Positions 1 to 8,624 of a DNA stretch of 64,000 nt are shown piece by piece. The number at the start of each line of letters is the position of its first letter. Position 1 is the stretch's first letter. The stretch spans positions 1,922,001-1,986,000 of the forward strand of contig NZ_CP086594.1 of the NCBI RefSeq assembly GCF_020866845.1, in the 5' to 3' direction. The position numbers and the translations under genes were made by a program. Source of the DNA: Sphingomonas radiodurans (GTDB taxonomy: Bacteria; Pseudomonadota; Alphaproteobacteria; Sphingomonadales; Sphingomonadaceae). The notes under the pieces are model-generated. The model was given only the letters and a program-made list of their open reading frames with translations, was not told the DNA's origin and searched no databases.

Positions 1-259
1 CAAGCCTCAAAGTCATTTTCAAAAAGCGGACCGCGATCATAAGCTAGATGCCACGCATGAGTGTAGAAAAGAAGCTTTTGGAGCTTCATCTGATCAAAGG
101 CAAACTGCGGCTCAGCCTGAGCAAATTTCAGGAACTGGTTAGCCGCCGCGATGGCTGTGGTAGCTGGCATTGTACTGTTCCCGTCGTGGGAACGAATCTA
201 GTACGTTCCGTAGAGGGATGCAATGCTCACCCCCGCTGCCAGTACCCTGCCCAGCGGCG
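1..259. other. left edge, no gene recognised
   Basis: This stretch precedes the end of the IS1595-type transposase. An open frame on the plus strand starts at 48 but runs into the antisense of the transposase and resembles nothing I know. I see no clear terminal inverted repeat, so the left end of the element cannot be placed. Confidence 0.4.
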
Positions 260-1155
260 TTATACCGGCGACACCATCGTAGCACGCGTAATCATCGCGG
301 CCTGTGCGCCGTTATCGACGCGGCGGTAATCTTCGCGCCATGAAGCCTCGCCAGCGTAGGCGTTGAGATACGGCCCGGCGATGTGGTGGTGCGTACCGAC
401 TTCCATGCGGCGAAGGCGCGAGAAGTAGCTTTCCGCCTGATTGGTGCAGGCGCCCTTGTCCATGAACTGAACCGAGTGATTGACGCGCTTCGTATCCCAG
501 CCCGCGTGCAGCGCATCCCAGCCGGTGCCTTCGTCGGCGTGGATCGTTGCGAGCGTGCCAACGTGATCGCGCACGAACGGGACGGCATCGCCTTCGTTGC
601 GAACTACGAACGGAAGTGACTTCCCGCCGCGCTCACGCATGATGACGACGCACTGGCGCTTGCCGTTCTGATTGAGGCGAAGGCGGCGATCCTTGCGGTC
701 AGCCTTCTCGTTCTCGGGCTTCACGTAACCGCCAAAGTACGCGCCATCGATCTCGACAACGCCGTCAAGCTCGCGGTCGCGAAGCTGAAGCGCCATCGCC
801 TCACGCAGCTTGTGAGACAGCACGAAGGCAGTCTTGTACTGCACGTCCAGATCGCGGCTCACTTGAAGCGCCGACACGCCCTTAGCGCCGTTCACGAAGA
901 TCACGATCGCGGCGAGTAGGTCGGTGTAGGACAGCTTGCGGCTGGCGAAGATCGTGCCGCTGGTGACGCTGAACTGGTGGTGACAAGCGACGCACTTGAA
1001 GCGACGGCGCGACGTGATGTTGTACGTCTCGACGCAGCCGCAACAGGGGCAGACCGCCTCGCCGTCAAGCACTCGTAAGCGGCATCCTCACCCATCCGAA
1101 ACACGGCCGTGAGGCTCAACGTGCGGGCTTTGGCGGAGAGAAGGAAGTGCTGCAT
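260..1155 (-). pseudogene. IS1595-family (ISXO2-like) transposase, frameshifted near its N-terminus
   Basis: A DDE transposase of the ISXO2/IS1595 type. The main frame (1072 down to 260) opens with a zinc ribbon (CPCCGC, then CVACHHQF) and continues into a catalytic domain with EIDGAYFGG, the late ATIHADEG segment and NQAESYFSRLRR. The conserved beginning of this family (MQHFLLSAKARTLSL) is present but in another frame, from 1155 to about 1073. The two frames meet at an EDAAYECL / LDGEAVCP junction, where roughly 10 family residues seem to be missing. The main frame has only a GTG in a poor context. I infer a small deletion that broke the gene. A shortened protein lacking the N-terminal helix is possible but unlikely to be active. 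Confidence 0.85.
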
Positions 1156-1180
1156 GTCATCGTATCCAGTGCTTATGCAC

Positions 1181-1233
1181 TACATATGATGGCAATACGT
1201 ATCGTTGTCAACGGCATTTGCATTGCGTATGAT
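1181..1233. promoter_or_regulatory. back-to-back sigma70-like promoters sharing a -35 region
   Basis: On the plus strand TTGTCA (1205-1210) and TATGAT (1228-1233) are separated by exactly 17 bp, followed by AGGAG at 1249-1253 and the GTG start at 1260. On the minus strand TTGACA (1211-1206) faces the transposase, with TATGTA (1186-1181) 19 bp away. The two -35 boxes overlap almost completely, so only one polymerase could bind at a time. Spacing and match are read directly; activity is inferred. Confidence 0.55.
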
Positions 1234-1242
1234 GGCATAACG
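1185..1242 (+). repeat. pair of 15-bp direct repeats around the divergent promoters
   Basis: TATGATGGCAATACG (1185-1199) and TATGATGGCATAACG (1228-1242) differ at two positions and lie 43 bp apart, about four helical turns. A small inverted repeat (AGTGC-TTAT-GCACT, 1168-1181) is adjacent. This arrangement would suit a dimeric DNA-binding protein; the DUF6471 product encoded next door is the obvious candidate, but that is inference. Confidence 0.5.
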
Positions 1243-1259
1243 CATCATAGGAGCGACAA

Positions 1260-1490
1260 GTGAAATCCGCGAAAGACTGGGAAGATCAGGCGAAGTCGCT
1301 GCTGAAGGCGGAGCTGAAGCGCCGCAACGTCACCTATGCCCAGCTTGTCGGGAAGCTCGCTGACATAGGCGTGATGGACTCGGAGCCGAACATCAGGAAC
1401 AAGCTGGCGCGGGGTAAATTTACAGCGGTGTTCTTGTTGCAATGCCTAGAGGCTATCGGTGCATCATCCTTGCGGCTGTCGGATGGCTAG
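1260..1490 (+). CDS. DUF6471-type small protein
   Basis: A 76-residue basic protein with the hallmarks of DUF6471 proteins: a WEDQAKSLL-type opening, an AELKRRNVTY segment, then NIRNKLARGKF and FLLQCLEAIG. The predicted fold is a compact helical, helix-turn-helix-like domain, so DNA binding is plausible but unproven. The GTG start is chosen because AGGAG lies 6 nt upstream and a good promoter precedes it (1205-1233). It is divergent from the broken IS1595-type transposase and may have been carried with it. The next gene begins inside its 3' end, a 49-bp overlap in another frame. Confidence 0.75.
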   Translation: MKSAKDWEDQAKSLLKAELKRRNVTYAQLVGKLADIGVMDSEPNIRNKLARGKFTAVFLLQCLEAIGASSLRLSDG

Positions 1491-2428
1491 TCTTATGTGG
1501 CGCTCAACCACCAGCCAAGCAGGCTGCAGGCTCCCAAAGCACTGAGCAACCCGGCCCAGCGGCGCAATCTCCCGCGACGCCAACGCCAACCCCTTCCGCT
1601 AGCCAAACCCCCAAATTCACGCCCTATCCAGGCTATGATCCCGACCCCTGCTATAGCGCCAGTGACAAGGATGCCGCCGATTTGTGCGCCCAGTGGCGCG
1701 CCGCCTTGGCTGCTGAGAAAGCAGCGCATGAGGCTCGGCGAGCCACTACTTGGTCGGTTTTCGCAACGTTCTTGAGCTTTGCTGGATTGTGCGGACTGAT
1801 TTGGACTATCTGGCAAACCCAAGGCTCCCTCGGCGAAGCTAGGCGAGGCAACCGCATCACGTTGCTCGTTGAGAAGCGCGCGCGGCGTGAATCTCATAAA
1901 GCGGGCGGAGACACGCAAGAGGCCCTTAGGATCGCCGCGCTTAACGCCCACGCCGCAATCGAGCATGTGCGTGTCGCCGAGCAAACATCTAAGGCGCGAC
2001 TCCGGCCCTATGTTTATGCCACAGAGTTCCAGTTCGATAAGAATCCGCCCGACCCCAACGTTGTCAGGATATGGGTGACCATCAGGAATTTCGGGTCTAC
2101 GCCAGCACGAGAGTGTCGATTCCAAATTGGGGCCTGTTACGGACCCTATCCGCTGGCTGAGCAACTGCCGGATATCCCAGCTTTCGACAGGCCGGGAATG
2201 GAAATGGCTCCAACTCAGGAAGTCTATCACCCTGCTCTGGCGGTTGAGTTTTACAAATACGCGCCGATGGTGGTTGCTGAAGACAAAGCGCTGATCGTCT
2301 TTGGCACTATAGCCTACAAAGATGGGTTTGGAGCCGAATACACGACCAACTTCTGCCAGTATTGCACCGGACCCTGGCTCAACGAACAAATCATGGAAGC
2401 CCACCCTTACGGGAACAGCTCCACCTAG
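1442..2428 (+). CDS. hypothetical membrane-anchored protein
   Basis: 328 residues. The N-terminus has a short hydrophobic stretch (about residues 8-20) like a signal peptide, then a Pro/Ser/Thr/Gln-rich linker, then Cys-containing sequence, a clear transmembrane helix at about residues 105-125 (SVFATFLSFAGLCGLIWTIW), a charged helical segment, and a C-terminal soluble domain with beta-rich character (PYVYATEFQF, WVTIRNFGSTPA). Helix plus beta-domain proteins of this kind are common among accessory genes of sphingomonads; the function is unknown. The start overlaps the preceding gene and no later in-frame ATG precedes the hydrophobic stretch. Base composition is visibly more AT-rich than the window average, in keeping with transfer. 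Confidence 0.7.
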   Translation: MPRGYRCIILAAVGWLVLCGAQPPAKQAAGSQSTEQPGPAAQSPATPTPTPSASQTPKFTPYPGYDPDPCYSASDKDAADLCAQWRAALAAEKAAHEARRATTWSVFATFLSFAGLCGLIWTIWQTQGSLGEARRGNRITLLVEKRARRESHKAGGDTQEALRIAALNAHAAIEHVRVAEQTSKARLRPYVYATEFQFDKNPPDPNVVRIWVTIRNFGSTPARECRFQIGACYGPYPLAEQLPDIPAFDRPGMEMAPTQEVYHPALAVEFYKYAPMVVAEDKALIVFGTIAYKDGFGAEYTTNFCQYCTGPWLNEQIMEAHPYGNSST

Positions 2429-2528
2429 CGCCAGTGCCGGGTAGCTCCACGCAACACAAATGATCGCAAGCGCAATCGAGCGTGACGCAAATGTCATGTT
2501 CTTGGTGCGTTTGCTACATAATGCCGGA

Positions 2529-3196
2529 TCAGCGCACGGCCTGCATACGCTCCGCAACGCCTTTTAGCAGTTCCTTATCACCTCTGGCCCACTGCCGGAC
2601 GTTAGTATCCGCAACGAGAAGCACTGCGGCGAGACGTCCATTCCGCAAGAGCGGCGCGCCAAGCGCGGAGCGGATGCCCAAAGCGCCGTAGGCCGCCTTT
2701 GCCTGTACGCTGAACTGCTCGGAGCTAGTCAGGTCCGGCATGTCGAGCATTGCATCTGAAGACATCAGATCGAGGAAGTCACGCTCATCCAGTCAGTGTC
2801 GAATACGCGCTCCTCCGGGCCATCCTCGCCGTGCAACGGGACGGCAAAGGTCGTGAGCCGTGTGGCGCGTCCGGCGCGCGCTTCTTCCAGCAGCGGCGAA
2901 ATCACCGCTTCGTACACATCTGGCCAACCTTCCGCCACCGGGCGGCCGAGCAACGAAGGATGACGCTTCCTTGCAATGGCAATGTAGGCGTCGTTGTAGA
3001 GCTGGACGTGCTGCGGCCCCCATAAGACTGTCGCAGGGCCGGGCATGGCCAGCATGATGTCGACGGTAGTGCGCAGAACGTGTGGCCAGAGCTCAAGCGG
3101 CCCAAGTGGCGTTTGCGCCCATTCGTGGGCACGGATGCGCGCGGCCATCTCGCCTGCTCCGAAGGGCCACATCGTCAAGGACAAACGGTTTTCCAT
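2529..3196 (-). pseudogene. PAS/GAF sensor histidine kinase fragment
   Basis: Two minus-strand pieces of one former sensor protein. From 3196 to about 2767 lies a PAS domain of the type that begins many hybrid or HWE kinases (a WAQTPLGPLELWP start, then LYNDAYIAIARKRHPSLLG and PVAEGWPDVYEAV). It stops just where the PAS domain should continue (FDTDW). From 2765 to 2529 lies the end of a GAF domain (GIRSALGAPLLRNGRLAAVLLV, ending with GVAERMQAV), which stops before any kinase domain. The linker, most of the GAF domain, and the histidine-phosphotransfer and ATPase domains are missing. I read this as a deletion remnant rather than two small genes. Confidence 0.8.
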
Positions 3197-3465
3197 TTTA
3201 CGCCTGTCGCCACCATGGCATTGAATGCAAGGGAAGCCAAAAGCTAACGCATTGAATCAACGTTAGTTACCCAACGAAAACTTCACGACGAAAACGGGCC
3301 AGTGTTTGTGCTCCGCCCACTCTCGTTCGAGGCAGACGCGAAATGTGCCCATAAAGCTGCGGACTGCCACTGCCCGATAAAACGCATCAAGCGCTTGACT
3401 GTATCAATTGAGGCGATGGGTGACGCCGCAAGCGAGTATGCCAATCAAAATACAGGAGAAAAGCG

Positions 3466-6400
3466 ATGGGCATGATGTCAGCAAAGCATGCCAAGCTTCG
3501 TAGGCAGCGCGTTGTCGCCATCCTGGGGTGCAGCTTTTCGCTCTTCGCGGCGCAGCAAGGATCGGCGCAATCCACGCCAGTTTTGCCAACAGGCGAGCGG
3601 GTCGTGGCGGGCGACATTGCCGTCATGCGCAACGCCGGCGGAACGATGACGGTCAGCCAGACTGCGCCCGCGGCGATCGTCGCCTGGAACGACTTTTCGA
3701 TCGGTAAGGGCGGCGCTGTCCATTTCGACAACGGCGGCGGCGCGACCCTCAACCGCGTCGATGGCACGGCAGTGTCGCGGCTCGACGGGTCGCTCAGTGC
3801 ATCAGGCTCGCTTTATCTCATCAACCCGCAGGGTATCGTCGTCGGGCGTAGCGGAGTGGTCGACGTCGGCGGCAGCTTCGTCGCTTCGACGCTTGATGTA
3901 GATGACTCGGAATTCCTTGCCCGGGGCGATCGTACGTTCACCGGGCCGTCGCGCGGGGCCGTCGTGAATCTCGGGCGCGTCGGCGCACTCGGCGGCGACG
4001 TTGCGTTCATCGCGACGCAAGTGCGCAACGACGGTAGCGTCAGCGCACCGGGCGGATCGGCTGAGCTCCTTGCAGGGTCGAGCGTACTGCTGTTCGATGT
4101 CGAGTACGATCGGGGTCGCTTCGCCGTGCTCGCGGGCGGCCTCGGGGATTCGGTGACGAACAGTGGAACGATCCGGGCCATCAGCGCCGCGCTGCGCGCC
4201 GAGGGTGGATCGGTCTACGCCCTCGCCGGTAACACCAGCGGCATCACGCGCGCTGACGCTGTGCAGATCGTCGGTGATCAAATCATCCTGGCGGCGGGCG
4301 AAGGCGGCACCGTCAACGTCGGCGCCACCACGCTTTCCGCAACCGGCGTCGAGAACATCGGCTACGTCGAAGTGACGGGCAGCACGATCAACGTAGCGCA
4401 GGGCGCAACGCTCGACGTTTCGGGCGCCTACATCGGCGGGCAGATCTACGTCACCGCCGGCGATCGGCTGAACTTCGCCGGCACCGGCTTGTCGCGAGGC
4501 GGGATACAGGGTGGGGACGTAGTGCTGAGCGCGCCTCAGCTCGACTTCATTGGCACGGCCGACACGACCGGCGGCGAATATACCGGCAATCTGTACCTGT
4601 TCCTGCCCAGCGTCGTCATCGACGGCCGTAAGGCGTCAGCGATCAGCCGAAGCGTGCGCACGAGCAATGTTTCGCTCGTCACGGCGGCAGACTTCTTCGG
4701 CGGTACGTACGAGGATGGCGACATCACGATCGCGGCGCCGTTCAGCCTGTCGGGAAACAACCGCCTGACGCTGGCGGCGCAGGATGCCCTGCGCTTCGAC
4801 GCGAACGTCACGGTGGGAGGCAACGCTTCGATCGACCTGACGGCGGGAGGCGGCGACGGCGGCATGAACATCGCGTTCGCGCCCAATCGCAGCCTCACCT
4901 TCGCCGCCCCGACGGCGGCGTCAACACCAGCGCTGCTGGTGAACGACGAACCATACAAGCTGATCTACAACCTCGCCGATCTTCGCGCGATCGGCAGCGA
5001 CCACACCGCCTCCTACGCGCTCGCGCGTTCAATCAGCGCGAGCAGCGCCGTGCTGTCGGGGCCGGTTGCCGGCGGGCAAGGCGAGGAGGCGTTCGCCGGC
5101 GACTTCGATGGGCTTGGCCACAGCATCACCGGGCTGCGCATCGAAGCGCCGGATACTTATGCGGTCGGCTTGTTCGGCAACGTGAACGGATCAATCCGCA
5201 ACCTTGCGCTCGTCGGCGGATCGGTCGTCGGCGGATCGTTGGTTGGCGCGGTCGCAGCAGCGATCAGTGACGGTTCGATTGCGCGCACCACGAGCTCGGC
5301 CTCGGTCATGGCACGTAGCACGTCGCCGTCAGGCACGATTGGCGGGCTCGTCGGATCGGTCTACCTCGGTTCAGTCGTCGACAGCAGCGCGACGGGGAAC
5401 GTCTATGCACCGGGCTCCAGCGACGTGGGCGGGCTGGTCGGGAGCATCTACGGCACGTCCGTCATCCGCTCGTTTGCGACCGGCAACGTTACGGGTGCGC
5501 AACTCACCGGGGGGCTGGTCGGCAGCGTCAGCCGCGCGTCGATCGCGGCGTCCTACGCGACCGGTCGCGTGATCGGGACGATCGATGTCGGCGGCCTCGT
5601 CGGCGCTGCCGCTTATGCTGGCGGAGTTTACGATTCGCGCGCGAGCGGCCGCGTGTCGGGTATCGAGAACGTTGGCGGGCTGGTCGGGCGTCAGCTCGAC
5701 GCCGGCGTGACGAATTCGTCGGCGAGCGGCGCCGTATCGGCCAGCGCCTATAACGGCGGTGGGCTGGTCGGGGTCAGCTACGATGGCGGTGTGTTTTCAT
5801 CGACGGCAAGCGGCCGGGTAACCGGCGGCGACAGCCTTGGCGGGCTGATCGGATCGATGAATGCCACGACCGTCCAGGACGTCGCTGCTTCGGGAAGCGT
5901 CACCGCATCGGGCAGCGGCGTCGGCGGGCTGGTCGGCCGCGCATCGTCGAGCACGATCGAGCGCGCCGTGGCCAGCGGCGCCGTGCAGGGCTTCGAGGCG
6001 GTCGGCGGATTGGTCGGCGCGGCGCCGGGTCTGACGGTCGATGCGTCATCGGCAAGCGGGGCGGTGCGTGGCACCACCTCGGTAGGGGGGCTGATCGGCG
6101 CGGCGGGGTCGCGCTACGGCAGCTACAGCGATAGCTTCGCGACTGGCGCGGTGAGCGGCCAGACAAACGTCGGCGGACTGATCGGCAGCGCTGACAATGT
6201 CGGGATCAGCGGCTCCTTCGCGTCCGGCACCGTCACCGGCAACTCGCGCAGCCTGAACATCGGCGGCTTGGTCGGCTCGCTGTTCGCGTCGGGCGTCGTC
6301 GACAGCTTTGCCGAAGGACGAGTCACCGGCGCGGGCAACGTCGGCGGCCTTGTCGGTACCTCATTCGCGACGACGATGCGCGGCGTCGTGGCGCGCGGCA

Positions 6401-6633
6401 CGGTCAACGGCACGCTCGGTAGCGGTGAGAATGTCGGTGGGCTGATCGGGCGAAGCGAGATCGACGACATTCTCGATGCCAATGCGCTGAACAGCGTCCG
6501 CGGCCGTACCAATGTTGGGGGGCTGATCGGCTCGCGGAGTGGCGGCACGCTTGGCGATGTTTCCGCGACCGGCCCTGTCAGCGGCACGAGCAACGTCGGG
6601 CCGCTGATCGGACAGGACGATCCGACTCCCTGA
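3466..6633 (+). CDS. TpsA-type two-partner secretion exoprotein with GLUG repeats
   Basis: A 1055-residue exoprotein of the filamentous-haemagglutinin type. A long signal peptide (residues 1-35, ending GSAQS) precedes the TPS secretion domain: residues about 36-300 with AIVAWNDFSIGKGG, LNRVDG and the NPQGIVVG motif that corresponds to the family NPNGI box. A beta-helix region follows. From about residue 620 to the end there are about 16 repeats of 24-30 residues built round GG-L-V/I-G, the GLUG motif (PF07581). The product should be exported by Sec and threaded through the TpsB pore whose gene starts 4 bp downstream, ending at the cell surface or released as an adhesin. The start follows a GGAGAAAAG ribosome site. 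Confidence 0.92.
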   Translation: MGMMSAKHAKLRRQRVVAILGCSFSLFAAQQGSAQSTPVLPTGERVVAGDIAVMRNAGGTMTVSQTAPAAIVAWNDFSIGKGGAVHFDNGGGATLNRVDGTAVSRLDGSLSASGSLYLINPQGIVVGRSGVVDVGGSFVASTLDVDDSEFLARGDRTFTGPSRGAVVNLGRVGALGGDVAFIATQVRNDGSVSAPGGSAELLAGSSVLLFDVEYDRGRFAVLAGGLGDSVTNSGTIRAISAALRAEGGSVYALAGNTSGITRADAVQIVGDQIILAAGEGGTVNVGATTLSATGVENIGYVEVTGSTINVAQGATLDVSGAYIGGQIYVTAGDRLNFAGTGLSRGGIQGGDVVLSAPQLDFIGTADTTGGEYTGNLYLFLPSVVIDGRKASAISRSVRTSNVSLVTAADFFGGTYEDGDITIAAPFSLSGNNRLTLAAQDALRFDANVTVGGNASIDLTAGGGDGGMNIAFAPNRSLTFAAPTAASTPALLVNDEPYKLIYNLADLRAIGSDHTASYALARSISASSAVLSGPVAGGQGEEAFAGDFDGLGHSITGLRIEAPDTYAVGLFGNVNGSIRNLALVGGSVVGGSLVGAVAAAISDGSIARTTSSASVMARSTSPSGTIGGLVGSVYLGSVVDSSATGNVYAPGSSDVGGLVGSIYGTSVIRSFATGNVTGAQLTGGLVGSVSRASIAASYATGRVIGTIDVGGLVGAAAYAGGVYDSRASGRVSGIENVGGLVGRQLDAGVTNSSASGAVSASAYNGGGLVGVSYDGGVFSSTASGRVTGGDSLGGLIGSMNATTVQDVAASGSVTASGSGVGGLVGRASSSTIERAVASGAVQGFEAVGGLVGAAPGLTVDASSASGAVRGTTSVGGLIGAAGSRYGSYSDSFATGAVSGQTNVGGLIGSADNVGISGSFASGTVTGNSRSLNIGGLVGSLFASGVVDSFAEGRVTGAGNVGGLVGTSFATTMRGVVARGTVNGTLGSGENVGGLIGRSEIDDILDANALNSVRGRTNVGGLIGSRSGGTLGDVSATGPVSGTSNVGPLIGQDDPTP
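5335..6620 (+). repeat. tandem GLUG-encoding repeats inside tpsA
   Basis: About 16 diverged units of roughly 75-90 bp, each centred on a GGCGGGCTGGTCGG-like core encoding GGLVG or GGLIG. The unit length varies and the sequences between cores are well diverged, so this is old protein-level repetition rather than a recent DNA expansion. Such tracts can still change length by recombination. Confidence 0.85.
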
Positions 6634-6637
6634 AGCG

Positions 6638-8281
6638 ATGCGCGCCGCAAAGCGGGCGCTCGCCGCGCTGCTCATTTGCCTCGCCGCGCCGACGGCAGCG
6701 CAGGTGGTGGAGCGCCATCTTCCCCCCGCTCCGGTGACGAGCGCACCGCGGCTGGCTGAGCCGGCACTACCTGCTGAAGCCGACGATCGGCCGCTCGGCC
6801 CGCGACTGACGGGAATCATCTTGCTCGGCCCGAAGGCGCCAGCGGCATCGGGAACCGGCATCCGGGTGGTCGGCGTCGCACCACCGCGGCAGGTGGCGCT
6901 CGTTCGAACATTGGCCACGCTCCTTGGCCGGCCAGTGTCGCGCAAGCTGTTGGCGGATGCGATTGCGATTGTCACGCGCGGCTATCGGCGCGCCGAGCGG
7001 CCATTCGTATCCGTCACGACACCACCGCAGAACCTGACGGCCGGCGTACTCCAACTCCGCGTCGTCGAATTCGCCGCCGGCAAGCTCGTCGCGCAAGCCC
7101 GGACCGAGGCTACCGCGGCCGTGGCAGCATCGCATGTCCGCTTTCTGCCGGGCGAGCGAATCGATGCGCGGCGGCTGCGCCAGGATCTCGGCTGGATCGA
7201 TCGTTATCCGTTTCGCCGAGTCGGCGCCTTGTTCAGCCCCGGCATTGAGCCGGGCACGACTGACCTGACCCTGAACGTCGTCTCGACCCGCCCGTGGCAG
7301 GCGTTTACCGGCATCGCTAGTTCGGATGCGCCATCGAGCGGGAACATGCGCGTGCTCGCCGGGATCGTCCTCGGCGACCTGTTCGGGTCGGGCAGTCTTC
7401 TATCCGTGCAAGGAACGACCTCCGGGTTCGACCACCCACGCTATTGGAGTGTCGCCGGACGAATGACGATGCCGCTCGGCGCACGTCGTGAAGTGTCCGT
7501 GTTGGTTGGTCACGTCAGAGGGCGAGCGGCGCTTGCCCCCTTCGCCTCGACGTCGGAAACGACCGAGGCGGCACTCGGCGTGCGGTTCGCACTGCCGCCG
7601 GCATTGCTCGGCGACGCGCATCTCGGCATCGAAGCGGGCCGCCAGCGCGTCGGCGCGCAATTTGGCGGCTTGCCGGTTTACGATGTCGAAGCGACGACGT
7701 TCGCCGCGACGGCGGGATATCGCGTCGTACTGCCGATCTCGTCGGGCGTGCTGTCGGCCGATATCGCGGTTCATGCCAGCCCCGGCGGCATCGGCCGAGC
7801 CAATGAGGCTGATCGGCTGTTCTTCGGCCGTGCGCGCGCCGGCTCGGCGACCTATGCCTATCTCACCGCCGACATAGCGATCGAGCGGACAGTAGCGGCG
7901 ATCCTCAATTGGCGCGGGCGAGCGCTCGTGCAGGCAAGCGCGGCCACACTGCCGGGCCTGGACCAGATCGGGATCGGGGGATCGGCCTATGCGCGTGGCT
8001 ATACGCTCGATGATGGCGGGTACGACAGCGCGATTGTCGTGCGGAATTCGCTTGGACCGCGGCAATGGAAGATTGCCGCTTATGCGTTCACGGATTGGAG
8101 TTACGCGCGGGACCGGGCGGCGCGTCGCACAGTGGCGATCGGTTCGGCCGGCTTAGGTTTCGACCAGGCGATCGGTAGCCGTATCCGCTTCGTTGCGGAA
8201 GCGGCACTCCCGTTGCTCAACGGTCCGCGCACGATGGCAATGCACCCACGTCTCGTCGTTCGTGCGGACCTTACATTCTGA
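6638..8281 (+). CDS. TpsB-type outer membrane transporter (ShlB/FhaC/HecB family)
   Basis: A 547-residue Omp85-superfamily pore that should secrete the TpsA encoded 4 bp upstream. It has a cleavable signal peptide (about residues 1-22, ending APTAAQ), a Pro-rich linker, two POTRA-like modules (about residues 60-220, including SVTTPPQNLTAGVLQLRVVEF, the typical first POTRA end), and a 16-strand barrel region to the C-terminus. It ends in an aromatic residue (VRADLTF) as expected of an outer membrane barrel. The A-then-B gene order and tight spacing imply one transcript. Confidence 0.92.
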   Translation: MRAAKRALAALLICLAAPTAAQVVERHLPPAPVTSAPRLAEPALPAEADDRPLGPRLTGIILLGPKAPAASGTGIRVVGVAPPRQVALVRTLATLLGRPVSRKLLADAIAIVTRGYRRAERPFVSVTTPPQNLTAGVLQLRVVEFAAGKLVAQARTEATAAVAASHVRFLPGERIDARRLRQDLGWIDRYPFRRVGALFSPGIEPGTTDLTLNVVSTRPWQAFTGIASSDAPSSGNMRVLAGIVLGDLFGSGSLLSVQGTTSGFDHPRYWSVAGRMTMPLGARREVSVLVGHVRGRAALAPFASTSETTEAALGVRFALPPALLGDAHLGIEAGRQRVGAQFGGLPVYDVEATTFAATAGYRVVLPISSGVLSADIAVHASPGGIGRANEADRLFFGRARAGSATYAYLTADIAIERTVAAILNWRGRALVQASAATLPGLDQIGIGGSAYARGYTLDDGGYDSAIVVRNSLGPRQWKIAAYAFTDWSYARDRAARRTVAIGSAGLGFDQAIGSRIRFVAEAALPLLNGPRTMAMHPRLVVRADLTF

Positions 8282-8624
8282 CTGGGTCACATATGACAGG
8301 TCTGGTGAACGTCTTGATCAATGAACGCATCAGACGTGTCGTCTCTTGTGCATAAGCGGTTCGAAGTGATGAAATCGCGCGCGTGGACCTCAGTGCTGTT
8401 CCGGAGCTCGATAGAGAACTGAGTGGGTGACGAGCCTCGTCGCGACGTTCCCGACGCCTTCTTCCGTTTCGAAGTCAGTCATTGATAGATGATCGATACG
8501 CTGCACACGCGATTGAAGCAGCGGGTTCAGCGTGGATCTTTTCCTACGCCCCCTTCGTATGCACGTGTGGCTGCGATCCTGCGATCGGTTAGCCGTGAAC
8601 CTCAGTGCCTTAGGAGAGGGTCGG
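8282..8624. other. intergenic region before the ferritin-like genes
   Basis: 343 bp between tpsB and the chosen start of the first ferritin-like gene. I see no gene, no strong terminator and no convincing promoter hexamers. The frame of the downstream protein is open back to 8532, but those extra 31 residues precede a much better start at 8625. Confidence 0.5.

Noticed and set aside
5335-6620. Tandem repeats considered as CRISPR or minisatellite
   Set aside because: The units are coding, diverged and of uneven length; they encode GLUG motifs inside TpsA.
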